Shown here piece after piece: positions 16,436 through 25,416 of a DNA stretch of 64,000 nt; the first letter of the stretch is position 1; each line of letters begins with the position of its first letter. Below the pieces are notes generated by a model, which was given only the letters and a program-made list of their open reading frames with translations, had not been told where the DNA came from and did no database searches. Origin of the DNA: Bog-473 sp035552095 (lineage in GTDB: Bacteria > Actinomycetota > Acidimicrobiia > Acidimicrobiales > RAAP-2). The translations under genes were made by a program, and so were the position numbers. The stretch is taken from contig DASZMA010000142.1 in assembly GCA_035552095.1 (NCBI GenBank), positions 38,937-102,936 of the forward strand, given 5' to 3'.

Positions 16436-16687
16436 ATGCTGGCAGATATTTTCGGGGTCGACGGAGTCATTGTCCTGATCGTTGTCGTGGTCCTGCTCTT
16501 CGGTGGGGCGGCCATTCCCAAGCTGGCGCGCAACCTGGGTTCAGCCAAGAACGAGTTCGAGAAGGGCCTCGACGAGGGCAAGAAGGCATCCGCCCCGGGA
16601 ACGGCGGCCACCAGCAACGGCACGGCCACCGCGGCGGACACGCCGGCACCCACCCCGGCGGCCGACGACTCCCGACCGGGGAGCTGA
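16436..16687 (+). CDS. tatA: Twin-arginine translocase subunit TatA/TatE
   Basis: An 83-residue pore-forming subunit of the Tat system, which exports folded proteins. One N-terminal membrane helix (about 10-22) is followed by the FGG hinge and the amphipathic helix PKLARNLGSAKNEFEKGL. The tail is Ala/Thr/Pro-rich and disordered. Two in-frame ATGs exist; I choose 16436 because AAGGAG ends six bases before it but directly touches the upstream ATG at 16430. tatB and tatC are not nearby. Tat export is relevant here because actinobacterial Rieske proteins are often Tat-dependent. Confidence 0.9.
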   Translation: MLADIFGVDGVIVLIVVVVLLFGGAAIPKLARNLGSAKNEFEKGLDEGKKASAPGTAATSNGTATAADTPAPTPAADDSRPGS

Positions 16688-16754
16688 ACCCGGCGGACCG
16701 AGGTCCGCACCCAGGTGGGAGTGACACCCAGGCGAAAATGACCGAGGGGGGAAC

Positions 16755-18083
16755 GTGGCGAACGACGTCCTGAGCATGGCCGACCGTCTCTGGCGGGGCG
16801 AGCTCTCAACCGCCACCCTGCACCCGGTCGACCATGTGGGCGGCTTCGTGGAGATCACCGACGGTGTCGGTTTCGTCCCATCGTTCGCCAACGTGTCGGC
16901 CTTCGAGACCGGGGACGGCCTGGTGCTGGTCGACACCGGCAGCCTGCCGCTGGCCCGGGTGGTCCACGGCGACCTCCGGCGCTGGAGTGCCTCGCGGCTG
17001 AACACCGCCATCTACTCACACGGTCACATCGACCACGTCTTCGGCGTGCCGGTCTGGGAGGCGGAGTCCAAAGAAAGGGGGTGGGAGGCGCCGCAGGTCA
17101 TCGCCCACCACGCCCTGCCCGCTCGCTTCGACCGCTACATCTTCACCGCCGGCTACAACACGATCATCAACCGGCGCCAGTTCGGCTTCAAGGACCTGAA
17201 CTGGCCCACCGAGTATCGCTACCCCGACCGCACCTACCACGACCAGCTGGCGCTCTCGGTGGGCGGGGTCGACTTCAGTCTCCGCCACGAGAAGGGCGAG
17301 ACCGACGACCACACCATCACCTGGCAGGCCGAGCGCAAGGTGCTCTGTTGCGGCGATCTCTTCATCTGGGCCTCGCCCAACGCGGGCAACCCGCAGAAGG
17401 TGCAGCGCTATCCCCGGGAGTGGGCGCAGGCCCTGCGGCGCATGCTCCTCCTGGAGGCCGAGTTCCTCCTGCCCGGCCACGGCCTGCCCGTCGTCGGGGC
17501 CGACCGGGTGCGTCAGGCCCTCACCGACACCGCCGACCTGCTGGACTCCCTGGTTGACCAGACCCTGAGCATCATGAACGCCGGGGGCCGGCTCAGCGAC
17601 GCCATCGACTCCGTCCGGCCCCCGCCTGAGCTCGAGGCCCGCCCCTACCTGCGTCCGGTCTACGACGAGCCCGAGTTCGTGGTGCACACCGTCTGGCGCC
17701 AGTACGGCGGCTGGTGGGACGGCAACCCCGCCACCCTCAAGCCGGCCAGCGAACGCGCCCTGGCCGAGGAGCTGGCCCGCCTAGCCGGAGGACCGGGTGT
17801 GCTGGCCGACCGGGCCCTGGAGTTGCTGGCCCAGGCCGACGCCGCCGATACCGCCGATGCCGCTGAGGGCGACGCCGACCAGGCGCTGCGCCTGGCCGGC
17901 CATCTGGCCGAGAGCGCCTGGTTGGCCAGTCCGGCCGACCGGGCCGTGCAGGAAGCGCGCCAAGCGGTCTTTGCCGGTCGGGCCCGGCGGGCCACCTCCA
18001 CCATGGCTCGCGGCGTCTTCAACTGGGCCGCCCAGGAGTCCGTCCCGGACGCCGCGGCGGAGACCCCGCCGCACGCCCATTGA
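16755..18083 (+). CDS. MBL-fold hydrolase, alkylsulfatase-like
   Basis: A 442-residue metallo-beta-lactamase-fold protein. The zinc-binding H-x-H-x-D-H motif is HGHIDH at residues 89-94, preceded by LVLVDTGS; later ligands lie in HEKGETDDHT, CCGDLFIW and PGHG. The C-terminal ~100 residues look like the dimerisation domain of SdsA-type alkylsulfatases, followed by an Ala-rich helical tail. Hydrolysis of a sulfate ester is the best guess; other MBL substrates are possible. There is no signal peptide, so the enzyme is cytoplasmic. GTG 16755 has GAGGGGGG just upstream. Confidence 0.85.
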   Translation: MANDVLSMADRLWRGELSTATLHPVDHVGGFVEITDGVGFVPSFANVSAFETGDGLVLVDTGSLPLARVVHGDLRRWSASRLNTAIYSHGHIDHVFGVPVWEAESKERGWEAPQVIAHHALPARFDRYIFTAGYNTIINRRQFGFKDLNWPTEYRYPDRTYHDQLALSVGGVDFSLRHEKGETDDHTITWQAERKVLCCGDLFIWASPNAGNPQKVQRYPREWAQALRRMLLLEAEFLLPGHGLPVVGADRVRQALTDTADLLDSLVDQTLSIMNAGGRLSDAIDSVRPPPELEARPYLRPVYDEPEFVVHTVWRQYGGWWDGNPATLKPASERALAEELARLAGGPGVLADRALELLAQADAADTADAAEGDADQALRLAGHLAESAWLASPADRAVQEARQAVFAGRARRATSTMARGVFNWAAQESVPDAAAETPPHAH

Positions 18084-18145
18084 GCACATCTGGGCCACCA
18101 CGCGGCCCGCTGTACAGCAACTTCGTCTTTTTCGGCCGTGTTCGA

Positions 18146-18151
18146 TAGTGT
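18146..18151 (+). promoter_or_regulatory. -10 box (TAGTGT) of ctaC
   Basis: TAGTGT lies 7 bases before the GTG at 18159, which indicates a leaderless ctaC mRNA and argues against the alternative GTG at 18138. Confidence 0.5.
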
Positions 18152-18158
18152 CAGCGCC

Positions 18159-19097
18159 GTGGACTCGTCGTTGACCAGCCCTTCTTCCAATTCGCCTGAT
18201 CCGGCCCCCCAGAATTCGCCCCGACGGTCGCGCCGGGGAGTAGCCCTGGCGGGTGTGTTGGCGGTGGCCTTCCTCCTGACCGGCTGCACCCTGCCCACCT
18301 TCGGCGAGTACAAGGGCTCGACGACGCAGGCCCGCACGGAGTTCCACCTCTGGCAGGGCTTCTTCATCGCCGGCATCGTGGTGGGCGGCTTTGTCCTCCT
18401 CCTGATCCTGTGGGCGATCATCCGCTACCGCCGCAAGTCCGACGTCATCCCCAAGCAGACCCAGTACCACACGCTGACCGAGGTCATCTACACCATCGCC
18501 CCCATCGTCATTGTGGTGGTCCTGTTCGTCTTCACCGTGCTGGCCGAGAACAAGGTGGACGCCACGCCACCGCACCCGGGCGCCACGGTGACGGTCAACG
18601 CCTTCCAGTGGGGCTGGGAGTTCGAGTACCCCGGGGGCCCGGGTTCGGGCTGCGCCGACCCCTCGTCGCCCAAGGCCAATCAGGCCGGCTGCGTCAAGGT
18701 CATCGGGGAGACGACCGAGGCCCCGACCATGGTCATCCCCTATGGCTCCAATGTGGAGATCACGCTCACCTCGCTCGACGTGCTGCACGGCTTCTACGTG
18801 CCCCAGTTCAACTTCAGCCGCTACGCCAGCCCGGGCTACAAGACGCAGTTCGACTTCAACGTGCTGCACGCGGGTACCTACCGGGGCCAGTGCACCCAGC
18901 TCTGCGGCCTCTACCACTCCCTCATGTTCTTCAACGTGAAGGCGGTGCCGCAGGCCCAGTACGCCCAATGGCTCCGGACGCAGCAGGCCAACCTCAAGTC
19001 CCACCCGGGGTCGGGGCCCAAGCTGCCCAGCGGAGTGAACAGCTCGAATTCCAGCTCGAGCGGCTCGAACTTAGGAGGTGACCTGTACGGTGACTGA
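18159..19097 (+). CDS. ctaC: Cytochrome c oxidase subunit II
   Basis: A 312-residue lipoprotein subunit of the aa3 oxidase. A basic N-terminus leads to a lipobox LTGC (Cys43), then two transmembrane helices (about 65-90 and 110-130) and the cupredoxin domain. The CuA site is intact: Cys245, Cys249, His253 and Met256 in CTQLCGLYHSLM. An insertion containing two Cys residues (GSGCADP and AGCVKV) sits between the first strands of the cupredoxin domain. The C-terminus is a Ser/Asn-rich tail. It heads ctaC-ctaD-ctaF and overlaps ctaD by eight bases. It receives electrons from the bc1 complex encoded at 26-30 kb. Confidence 0.95.
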   Translation: MDSSLTSPSSNSPDPAPQNSPRRSRRGVALAGVLAVAFLLTGCTLPTFGEYKGSTTQARTEFHLWQGFFIAGIVVGGFVLLLILWAIIRYRRKSDVIPKQTQYHTLTEVIYTIAPIVIVVVLFVFTVLAENKVDATPPHPGATVTVNAFQWGWEFEYPGGPGSGCADPSSPKANQAGCVKVIGETTEAPTMVIPYGSNVEITLTSLDVLHGFYVPQFNFSRYASPGYKTQFDFNVLHAGTYRGQCTQLCGLYHSLMFFNVKAVPQAQYAQWLRTQQANLKSHPGSGPKLPSGVNSSNSSSSGSNLGGDLYGD

Positions 19098-20862
19098 CGT
19101 CATCGCGCCACCCAGCGCCGGCGGTGCCCAACCCGAACTGCATCGACCGCCCGAGACCGGCGGACACGGTCCCGACACCGGACACGCCCACGAAGAGCAC
19201 GGCCCGAGCGGGATCCTCAAGTGGCTGACCTCCACCGATCACAAGGTCATCGGCCTGAGCTACATGATCACCTCGCTGGTCATGTTCTACCTGGCCGGCA
19301 TCATGGCGCTGGTCATCCGGCTCCAGCTCACCTCACCTCACTCCTCGCTGCTGACCTTCGGCCAGTACAACGAACTGTTCACCATGCACGGCAGCCTCAT
19401 GCTGTACCTCTTCGCCGGGCCGTTCGCCTTCGGTGGTCTGGCCAACTTCATCGTGCCCCTCCAGATCGGCGCGCCCGACATGGCGTTCCCCCGGCTCAAC
19501 GCGTTGAGCTACTGGCTCTACCTCACCGGTTCGATCACCATGCTGATGGGCTTCCTGGTGGCTGGTGGCGCGGCCAGCTTCGGCTGGGTGGCCTACGCCC
19601 CGCTCTCCAGTGCCACCAGCTCGCCGGGGGCCGGCGGCGACGTCTGGATCATGGCCCTGGCCCTCACCGGGTTCTCGGCCATCTTCACCGGAGTCAACCT
19701 GGTGGCCACCATCTTCTACCTGCGCGCCCCGGGCATGACCATGTTCCGCATGCCCATCTTCACCTGGAACATGCTGGTGACCGGCATCCTCATCCTGATC
19801 GCCTTCCCGGTGCTGACCAGCGCCCTGATCATGCTGTTCTGCGACCGCCACTTCGGCACGCACATCTACAGCGTGGTCGGCGGCGGTTCACCCCTGTTGT
19901 GGCAGAACCTCTTCTGGTTCTTCGGCCATCCGGAGGTCTATATCCTCGCCTTACCCTTCTTCGGGATCGTGACCGAGGTGTTACCGGTCTTCTCCCGCAA
20001 GCCGGTCTTCGGCTACAAGGGGATGGTCTTCGCCACCATGGCCATCGCCGCCCTCTCCACCGGGGTGTGGGCCCACCACATGTTCACCACCGGTGCCGTG
20101 CTGCTGCCGTTCTTCTCCTTCCTCAGCCTGCTCATCGCGGTACCGACCGGGATCAAGTTCTTCAACTGGATCGGCACCATGTGGCATGGCCAATTGCAGT
20201 TCACCACCGCCATGTTGTTCTCCATCGGGTTCCTGTTCGCCTTCCTCATGGGCGGCGTGACCGGGATCATGCTGGCGTCCCCGCCCATCGACTTCGCCAC
20301 CCACGACACCTACTTCGTGGTGGCTCACTTCCACCAGGTGCTCTTCGGGACCGCCGTCTTCGCCGGTTTCGCCGGCCTCTACTATTGGTACCCCAAGATG
20401 TTCGGCCGGATGCTCCGGGAGAACCTGGGCAAATGGCACTTCTGGCTGATGTTCATCGGTTTCTGGGTCACCTTCATGCCGCAGTACGTGGTCGGCCTGC
20501 TCGGCATGCCCCGCCGGGTGGCCAGTTATCCCTCCGACCTCGGTTGGCAGAGCTACAACATCGTCTCGACGGTGGGCGCCTTCATCATCGGGGTCTCCTT
20601 CTTCCTGCTCCTGGTGAACTTCGTGGTGTCATGGCGCAACCCCATCCCGGCCGGCAATAACCCCTGGGACGCCCACACGCTGGAGTGGTTCACCACGTCG
20701 CCGCCGCCCCATCACAACTACACCCACCTCCCCCCCATCCGGTCCGAGCGGCCCACCTGGGACTACAACCACCCCGATGACCTCACCGTGCCCCACGGCC
20801 CGCACGCGGCGCCCCGGGGCCCCAAGAACGACCCCACGAAGGAGAAGGTGCCTGTCGGATGA
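19090..20862 (+). CDS. ctaD: Cytochrome c oxidase subunit I
   Basis: A 590-residue haem-copper oxidase catalytic subunit with 12 membrane helices. Ligands and channels are present: the haem a His in MHGSLMLYLF, the CuB/Tyr crosslink GHPEVY, the CuB pair WAHHMFTTG, the K-channel GYKGM and the final VVAHFHQVLFG with both haem ligands. The start GTG 19090 follows AGGAGG at 19073-19078 embedded in the end of ctaC; a GTG at 19078 lies inside that ribosome binding site and is rejected. The His-rich N-terminal tail and the extended C-terminus resemble actinobacterial CtaD. The stop overlaps ctaF by four bases (ATGA). Confidence 0.96.
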   Translation: MTDVIAPPSAGGAQPELHRPPETGGHGPDTGHAHEEHGPSGILKWLTSTDHKVIGLSYMITSLVMFYLAGIMALVIRLQLTSPHSSLLTFGQYNELFTMHGSLMLYLFAGPFAFGGLANFIVPLQIGAPDMAFPRLNALSYWLYLTGSITMLMGFLVAGGAASFGWVAYAPLSSATSSPGAGGDVWIMALALTGFSAIFTGVNLVATIFYLRAPGMTMFRMPIFTWNMLVTGILILIAFPVLTSALIMLFCDRHFGTHIYSVVGGGSPLLWQNLFWFFGHPEVYILALPFFGIVTEVLPVFSRKPVFGYKGMVFATMAIAALSTGVWAHHMFTTGAVLLPFFSFLSLLIAVPTGIKFFNWIGTMWHGQLQFTTAMLFSIGFLFAFLMGGVTGIMLASPPIDFATHDTYFVVAHFHQVLFGTAVFAGFAGLYYWYPKMFGRMLRENLGKWHFWLMFIGFWVTFMPQYVVGLLGMPRRVASYPSDLGWQSYNIVSTVGAFIIGVSFFLLLVNFVVSWRNPIPAGNNPWDAHTLEWFTTSPPPHHNYTHLPPIRSERPTWDYNHPDDLTVPHGPHAAPRGPKNDPTKEKVPVG

Positions 20863-21251
20863 AGATTGAAGCGATGTTCCTTCTGTTCCTCGGCGTCTTC
20901 TTCGGCCTGGTCGGTCTGGTCTACTGGTTCTGGAGCTACGAGGACGGCGGCAGCGTGATGCTGGCCGGCACGGCCGCGCTCGGCTTCCTGCCCGGGAGCT
21001 ACTACTACTTCTGGCACCGGCGCATGGGGAAGCGGGTCGAAGACCGCGACGACGCCTCCATCACCGAGGGGGCCGGGGTCATCGACTCGTTTCCGGGCTC
21101 CTCCATCTGGCCCTTCGTGATGGGCATGGGCGCCTTCCTCACCGTGCTGTCCCTGGTCTTCGGGGTCTGGCTGATCTTTCTCGGCATCCCGCTCATCCTC
21201 ACCGCGCTGGTCGGCGTCACCGCCGAGAGCCGCCGCGGCGGGCACGTCTGA
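20859..21251 (+). CDS. ctaF: Actinobacterial cytochrome c oxidase subunit IV
   Basis: A 130-residue membrane protein with four hydrophobic helices, translationally coupled to ctaD by an ATGA overlap. The N-terminal MKIEAMFLLFLGVFFG and the LPGSYYYFWHRRMGKR loop match the actinobacterial subunit IV of the bc1-aa3 supercomplex. It stabilises CtaC and CtaD in the membrane. Subunit III is encoded separately at 29.8 kb. Confidence 0.92.
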   Translation: MKIEAMFLLFLGVFFGLVGLVYWFWSYEDGGSVMLAGTAALGFLPGSYYYFWHRRMGKRVEDRDDASITEGAGVIDSFPGSSIWPFVMGMGAFLTVLSLVFGVWLIFLGIPLILTALVGVTAESRRGGHV

Positions 21252-21306
21252 GCCGAACGTCTGACCCACCTCCCGCGACCCGGTCGTGGGGCCGGCAGGG
21301 GGCCAT

Positions 21307-21312
21307 TACCCT
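21307..21312 (+). promoter_or_regulatory. -10 box (TACCCT) of the MFS gene
   Basis: TACCCT lies 6 bases before the GTG at 21319 and sets that start; the mRNA would be leaderless. Confidence 0.4.
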
Positions 21313-21318
21313 GATCCG

Positions 21319-22563
21319 GTGACGACTGAGGCCGCGGCGACGTCCCCCGAAGCTGGGATCTCCCGGTCGCTGGTCACGCTCATCGCCGTGGCCACCGGCG
21401 CCATTGTCGCCAACCTCTACTACGCCCAGCCGGTGCTGCACCAGGTGGCCCACGACTTCCACAGCGGTTCGGGTCCGGTGTCACTGATCGTCACCTGCAC
21501 CCAGGTCGGCTACGCCGCCGGCCTCCTGCTGGTCGTCCCCCTGGGTGACCTTCACCCCCGCCGCCTGCTGGTCGTCCGCATCTTCGGGCTGGCCGTGCTG
21601 GCCCTGGTGGCCAGTGCCCTCGCCCCCAACCTGTGGTTCTTCGGGGTGGCGTCGGTGGCGGTCGGGCTCGCCTCAGTGGCCGGACAGGTCATGATCCCCT
21701 TCGCCGCCGATCTGGCCCCGGCCGAGCGGCGGGGTCGGGTAGTGGCCCGCATCATGACCGGGCTGCTCATGGGTATCCTGCTCGCCCGCACCGTGTCCGG
21801 CCTGGTGGCCCAGCTGGCCGGGTGGCGGGCCATCTACTGGTTCTCCGCCGCCCTCATGATGGGCTTCGCCATCATTCTGTGGCGCACCCTGCCGTCGGAG
21901 GGCGCCCGCCCGCACCAGCGCTACGGGAACCTGGTCGGCTCCTCACTCCGGCTGCTGGTCGACGAGCCCCTGTTGCGCCGCCGGGCCTGGCACGGGGCCT
22001 GCGGCTTCGCCTGCTTCAGCGTCTTGTGGACGACCATCGCCTTCCTGCTCTCCGGCGCGCCCTACCACTACTCCAACGCGGTGATCGGCCTCTTCGGACT
22101 GGTGGGTGCCGGCGGGATCCTGGCGGCCAACCTGGCCGGCCGGCTGGCCGACTCGGATCGCCACCTCATCTCGACCGTGATGGCGGGCATACTGCTCATC
22201 GGCTCATTCGGGGTGCTCTGGTACGGGCGTTCCTCGCTGGCCGCGCTGATCGTCGGCATCGTCGTCCTCGACGTGGGGACCCAGGGCATGCAGATCACCA
22301 ATCAGGCCCTCATTTACGCGCTGCGCCCCGATGCCCGGAGCCGGATCAACAGCGCCTACATGGTCTGCTACTTCATCGGGGGCGCCGTCGGGTCGGTCCT
22401 GGCCGGCACCGTCTACAGCTCCCACGGGTGGTCCGGCGTGTGCCTGCTGGGCGCCGGCTTCGGCCTGCTGACCTGCCTCATGACCATTTATGACCGGGTT
22501 CGCCCCCCGCAGGGTTCGAAGGCCGCCGTGAACGCGACGGCTCCGATGACATCGCCGGCCTGA
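21319..22563 (+). CDS. MFS transporter (drug-efflux type)
   Basis: A 414-residue major facilitator protein with about 12 hydrophobic helices. The first helix has IVANLYYAQPVLHQVAHDF, characteristic of a group of bacterial MFS exporters annotated as arabinose- or drug-efflux-like. The loop 2-3 motif is GDLHPRRLLVV. The substrate is unknown. I use GTG 21319 rather than the upstream frame start because of the -10 box. It is not coupled to ctaF (67-base gap). Confidence 0.85.
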   Translation: MTTEAAATSPEAGISRSLVTLIAVATGAIVANLYYAQPVLHQVAHDFHSGSGPVSLIVTCTQVGYAAGLLLVVPLGDLHPRRLLVVRIFGLAVLALVASALAPNLWFFGVASVAVGLASVAGQVMIPFAADLAPAERRGRVVARIMTGLLMGILLARTVSGLVAQLAGWRAIYWFSAALMMGFAIILWRTLPSEGARPHQRYGNLVGSSLRLLVDEPLLRRRAWHGACGFACFSVLWTTIAFLLSGAPYHYSNAVIGLFGLVGAGGILAANLAGRLADSDRHLISTVMAGILLIGSFGVLWYGRSSLAALIVGIVVLDVGTQGMQITNQALIYALRPDARSRINSAYMVCYFIGGAVGSVLAGTVYSSHGWSGVCLLGAGFGLLTCLMTIYDRVRPPQGSKAAVNATAPMTSPA

Positions 22564-22675
22564 GGATGGAAGGGGGAAGGAACGCCGTCACTCTTCGGGG
22601 CACCGACGGCGGGCTGCCGCGCTGACGTCGGGTCCCGAGCCGCCGGCCCCCCCGGCTGGAGCGTCGCGTCGAGCC

Positions 22676-22942
22676 CTGCAATGGTGCTTCGTCAACCGCC
22701 ACACCGGCCGTTTCACCGTGGCCCAGTGGCCCAACCTGTCGCTCTCGGCCTTCCTGGTCGTCGAGGTGGTGCGCCTACTCTGGCAGCCAGCCGGACGAGC
22801 CGGGAGCGTGATCGAGGGGCTGAGCGTGACCGCCCTACTGGCCTGGGCGGTCGATGAGGTCGTCCGGGGTGTCAACCCGTTCCGCCGGCTGCTCGGTCTC
22901 GCGGTCCTCGGCCTGACCCTCGCCAGTCTGCTCGGGCGCTGA
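22676..22942 (+). CDS. Small two-helix membrane protein; start codon unclear
   Basis: The frame encodes TGRFTVAQWPNLSLSAFLVV and two hydrophobic helices (to 22942), a composition I associate with a family of short actinobacterial membrane proteins. The only standard start is GTG 22718 (74 residues), which would drop the conserved-looking 'FVNRHTGRFT' before it and has no ribosome binding site. The frame is open upstream to 22550 without ATG, GTG or TTG; CTG 22676 would give 88 residues. Either a CTG start or a disrupted gene is possible. The function is unknown. Confidence 0.55.
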   Translation: MQWCFVNRHTGRFTVAQWPNLSLSAFLVVEVVRLLWQPAGRAGSVIEGLSVTALLAWAVDEVVRGVNPFRRLLGLAVLGLTLASLLGR

Positions 22943-22963
22943 GCCCCACCTCTGATCGGCCGG

Positions 22964-24562
22964 TCAACCCTCTTTGGCGGTGGTCGGTGTGAGTTTGGGG
23001 AAGATCCGGGCCGAGATGCGCTGCACCACATTGAGCGCCAGGGCGGGCGAAATTATGTCCTCGGGGTCGAACGGTCCGACAGGTCCCTCGGGCACCGACA
23101 GCAGGGTCTCCTTGGCGTGTTCGAGGAGGCCGTGACAGACGTGGAGGCCGAGCTTGCCGATGGCCCGGCCCGCCGCCACGTGTTCCAGCTGGAAGGCGGG
23201 CACCGGCAGCGCGGTGATGTCGGGCCAGGTGTCGGGGTGGCGGGGCGAGTCGAGGCTGAGCAGATGCTGGAACGTCGCGGCGTCAGCGTCGCGCTGGGTG
23301 AACGGCTCACCCAAGCCCCACACCTGGCGCAGCGTGGCGATCATGGAGGTGTGGCGGTACTCGTCGTTGAACACCGACCGCTCCGCCACCCAGGGCGAGA
23401 CGATGATGGCGGGCACCCGGTAGCCGGACCGGTCGAACTTGAAGCCCAGCTTCCCCACCGGGGTCGAGGGATCGGGGGGTCGGACCGGACCGGGCGGCAC
23501 GTGGTCATAGGTGCCACCGGGCTCGTCCCACCCGATGAAGAACATCGTGTTGAAGACGTTGGATCCCGCAGTGGACCGGGCCGATCTGATGGCGTCGTAC
23601 ATCCGGGCCAGGAAGGCCTCGCCGGCCAGTATGGACGAGGGCGGGTCGATCGGTACCTCCGCGCCCGGCAGGAGGGCCCGGCCGAACGCCGGGTGGTAGT
23701 CGCCGTGGCCGGCCAGCAGGTTCGGCTCAATGAGAGAGAAGTCGGGCAGGGTGCCGGCCCGGGCGTCCCGTTCGAATTCGGAGAACGGCACGAAGTTGGT
23801 GGCAAACCGATCGCGTAGCCGCGGCATGTGGATGACCCCGGTGAAAGAGATCGGGTCGGGCTCGAGTACGTAGACCTTCCAGGTCCTGCCGTGCTGCTCC
23901 AAGCGGTCGAAGATCGTCTCGGCGTCGTTGTGGTGCATGAACGCGCTCATGGGCCGGTTGACCACCAGGCCCGACGAGGTGGCCGCGGTCCAGAAGGAGC
24001 GGTTGGTCATCGTCTGCGACGGGACCTCGCAGAACCAGTGGTCGAAGACACCGAAGCCCCGGGCGATGGCGCTGATCACCGGGACCTGATCCGGTGCGTA
24101 GCCGGTCATGATCTGCTGGTACTCGTCGTAGGTGGGCTGTCGCCCTATCTCGGCCGTGAAGAAGCTGATGTAGTCGGTGACAAAGCCGTCCATGGTCGGC
24201 ACCTGGCCCGGGGCCGGGGCGTTGAACGGCGCCACCATGGCGCCGGCGTCCTGGTAGCGGTTGGCCTCGTCCAGCACGTTGAACAACTGGGTATTGGTGT
24301 GCTGGTACTCCTCGCCGGGATCGGGGTCGGGCCAGTCCATGCCGGTGGCCACCTGGTAGGGCACCACCGCTCGCTCGGCGCCGTGTTCGGCCCAGTTGGG
24401 AATCGGGTTGCTCAAGTCCCGGCCGATCACGCCCTCGAAGGAAGGGACCTCACCGGGCTGGTAGAGACGGCCGAGCAGGTTGTCGAACGAGCGGTTCTCG
24501 AAGAGAACCAGGACCACATGGTCCATCGCATGGGCCCGATCGGGAACGGGAACGGGCGGCAT
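22964..24562 (-). CDS. Phospholipase C / acid phosphatase-family phosphoesterase
   Basis: A 532-residue phosphoesterase of the phospholipase C type. The hallmark VVLVLFENRSFDNLLG appears within the first 30 residues. Further metal-site segments are the DHWFCEVPSQTMTNRSFW block, the FSLIEPNLLAGHGDYHP region and FFIGWDEPGGTYDHVPPG. No signal peptide is visible, so the enzyme is probably cytoplasmic or exported unusually. The start ATG 24562 is chosen because the upstream frame is low-complexity and unlike the family. It lies 59 bases downstream of a hydrolase gene on the same strand. Confidence 0.88.
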   Translation of the reverse strand: MPPVPVPDRAHAMDHVVLVLFENRSFDNLLGRLYQPGEVPSFEGVIGRDLSNPIPNWAEHGAERAVVPYQVATGMDWPDPDPGEEYQHTNTQLFNVLDEANRYQDAGAMVAPFNAPAPGQVPTMDGFVTDYISFFTAEIGRQPTYDEYQQIMTGYAPDQVPVISAIARGFGVFDHWFCEVPSQTMTNRSFWTAATSSGLVVNRPMSAFMHHNDAETIFDRLEQHGRTWKVYVLEPDPISFTGVIHMPRLRDRFATNFVPFSEFERDARAGTLPDFSLIEPNLLAGHGDYHPAFGRALLPGAEVPIDPPSSILAGEAFLARMYDAIRSARSTAGSNVFNTMFFIGWDEPGGTYDHVPPGPVRPPDPSTPVGKLGFKFDRSGYRVPAIIVSPWVAERSVFNDEYRHTSMIATLRQVWGLGEPFTQRDADAATFQHLLSLDSPRHPDTWPDITALPVPAFQLEHVAAGRAIGKLGLHVCHGLLEHAKETLLSVPEGPVGPFDPEDIISPALALNVVQRISARIFPKLTPTTAKEG

Positions 24563-24621
24563 GGCGCCCCACACGACCACCCGCCGTGCCCGGGCGCAAA
24601 TTGTCGCCGACGGAGCGCGGC

Positions 24622-25308
24622 CTAGGAAGTAGCCGCGTAGGCCAGGAGCCGGTCGGCCAGCTCCTCTGGGTGGCTGAGGGCGGGCAGGTGGCCGCTGTCC
24701 ATCTCGTCGGGCGTGATGCCCAGGCGTTGGAGCACCACCCGGCGTTGGAAGTCGGCCGGAAAAAGGCGGTCCTGGCGGCAGAGGAGGAACCTGGTCGGCA
24801 CGTCGGGCCAGGCGGCCAACGGCCACGGTTTCTCGAACGGAGTGCCGGACTGGACCTTCACGTGGTCCGCCGACTGGGCGATGACTGCTGGCGGTACGTC
24901 ATGGAGAAACGTGACCAACGGGTCGAACTCCCCTTCGGTCGGCCGGCCCTCTCGCTCATCGAGGTGGCGTTTGGCGTCGTCCTGCCCGGTGTTCGACCAC
25001 CAGTCGCCGGGTGACTCACCGGGCCGTGGCACCATGGCCGCCACCAGAATCATCAGTCGCACCGGCACCCGTGCACAGAGCAGAGGTGCCGTGAATCCGG
25101 CCAGGGATTGGGCCACCACCACCAGGTCGGTTCGCTCGCCGACGGCGCTGAGGACCGAGTCGGTGTACTCGGCCAGGCCGGCGGTGTCATCGTCGCAGGG
25201 CAGGTCGGGGGCGACGACGTCATGCCCTTCGGCCTGTAGGCGGGGCGCCACCAGATGCCAGTACCACGAGTCCGACCCAGCCCCGTGCAGCAAGACGAAT
25301 GTCGTCAC
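24622..25308 (-). CDS. Alpha/beta hydrolase (esterase-like)
   Basis: A 228-residue alpha/beta hydrolase. It begins directly with the first strand and oxyanion motif TTFVLLHGAGSDSWYW. The nucleophile elbow is AQSLAG (Ser; first Gly replaced by Ala, as in plant-type salicylate/pheophytinase esterases and many actinobacterial relatives). The catalytic Asp is in LLCRQDRLF and the His in DSGHLPALSHPEEL. The GTG start has GGAGGGTGACC upstream. The 108 bases before it (25309-25416) contain no gene. Confidence 0.85.
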   Translation of the reverse strand: MTTFVLLHGAGSDSWYWHLVAPRLQAEGHDVVAPDLPCDDDTAGLAEYTDSVLSAVGERTDLVVVAQSLAGFTAPLLCARVPVRLMILVAAMVPRPGESPGDWWSNTGQDDAKRHLDEREGRPTEGEFDPLVTFLHDVPPAVIAQSADHVKVQSGTPFEKPWPLAAWPDVPTRFLLCRQDRLFPADFQRRVVLQRLGITPDEMDSGHLPALSHPEELADRLLAYAATS

Positions 25309-25416
25309 CGGTCACCCTCCACTTCTGGCCGTTGTCGTCTTCGGCCGATAGATACGACGGTGCGACCGCCCCGAATTCAGCGGTCGGTCGACCATCAGTG
25401 CCCCTGCCCACCCCTT

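Noticed and set aside
18110..18119. 10-bp palindrome GCTGTACAGC upstream of ctaC
   Set aside because: It is short, is not repeated at the ctaE promoter, and lies too far upstream of the -10 box to argue for an operator.
19078..19089. GTG 19078 as the ctaD start
   Set aside because: It lies inside the AGGAGGTGA ribosome binding site; GTG 19090 is properly spaced from it.
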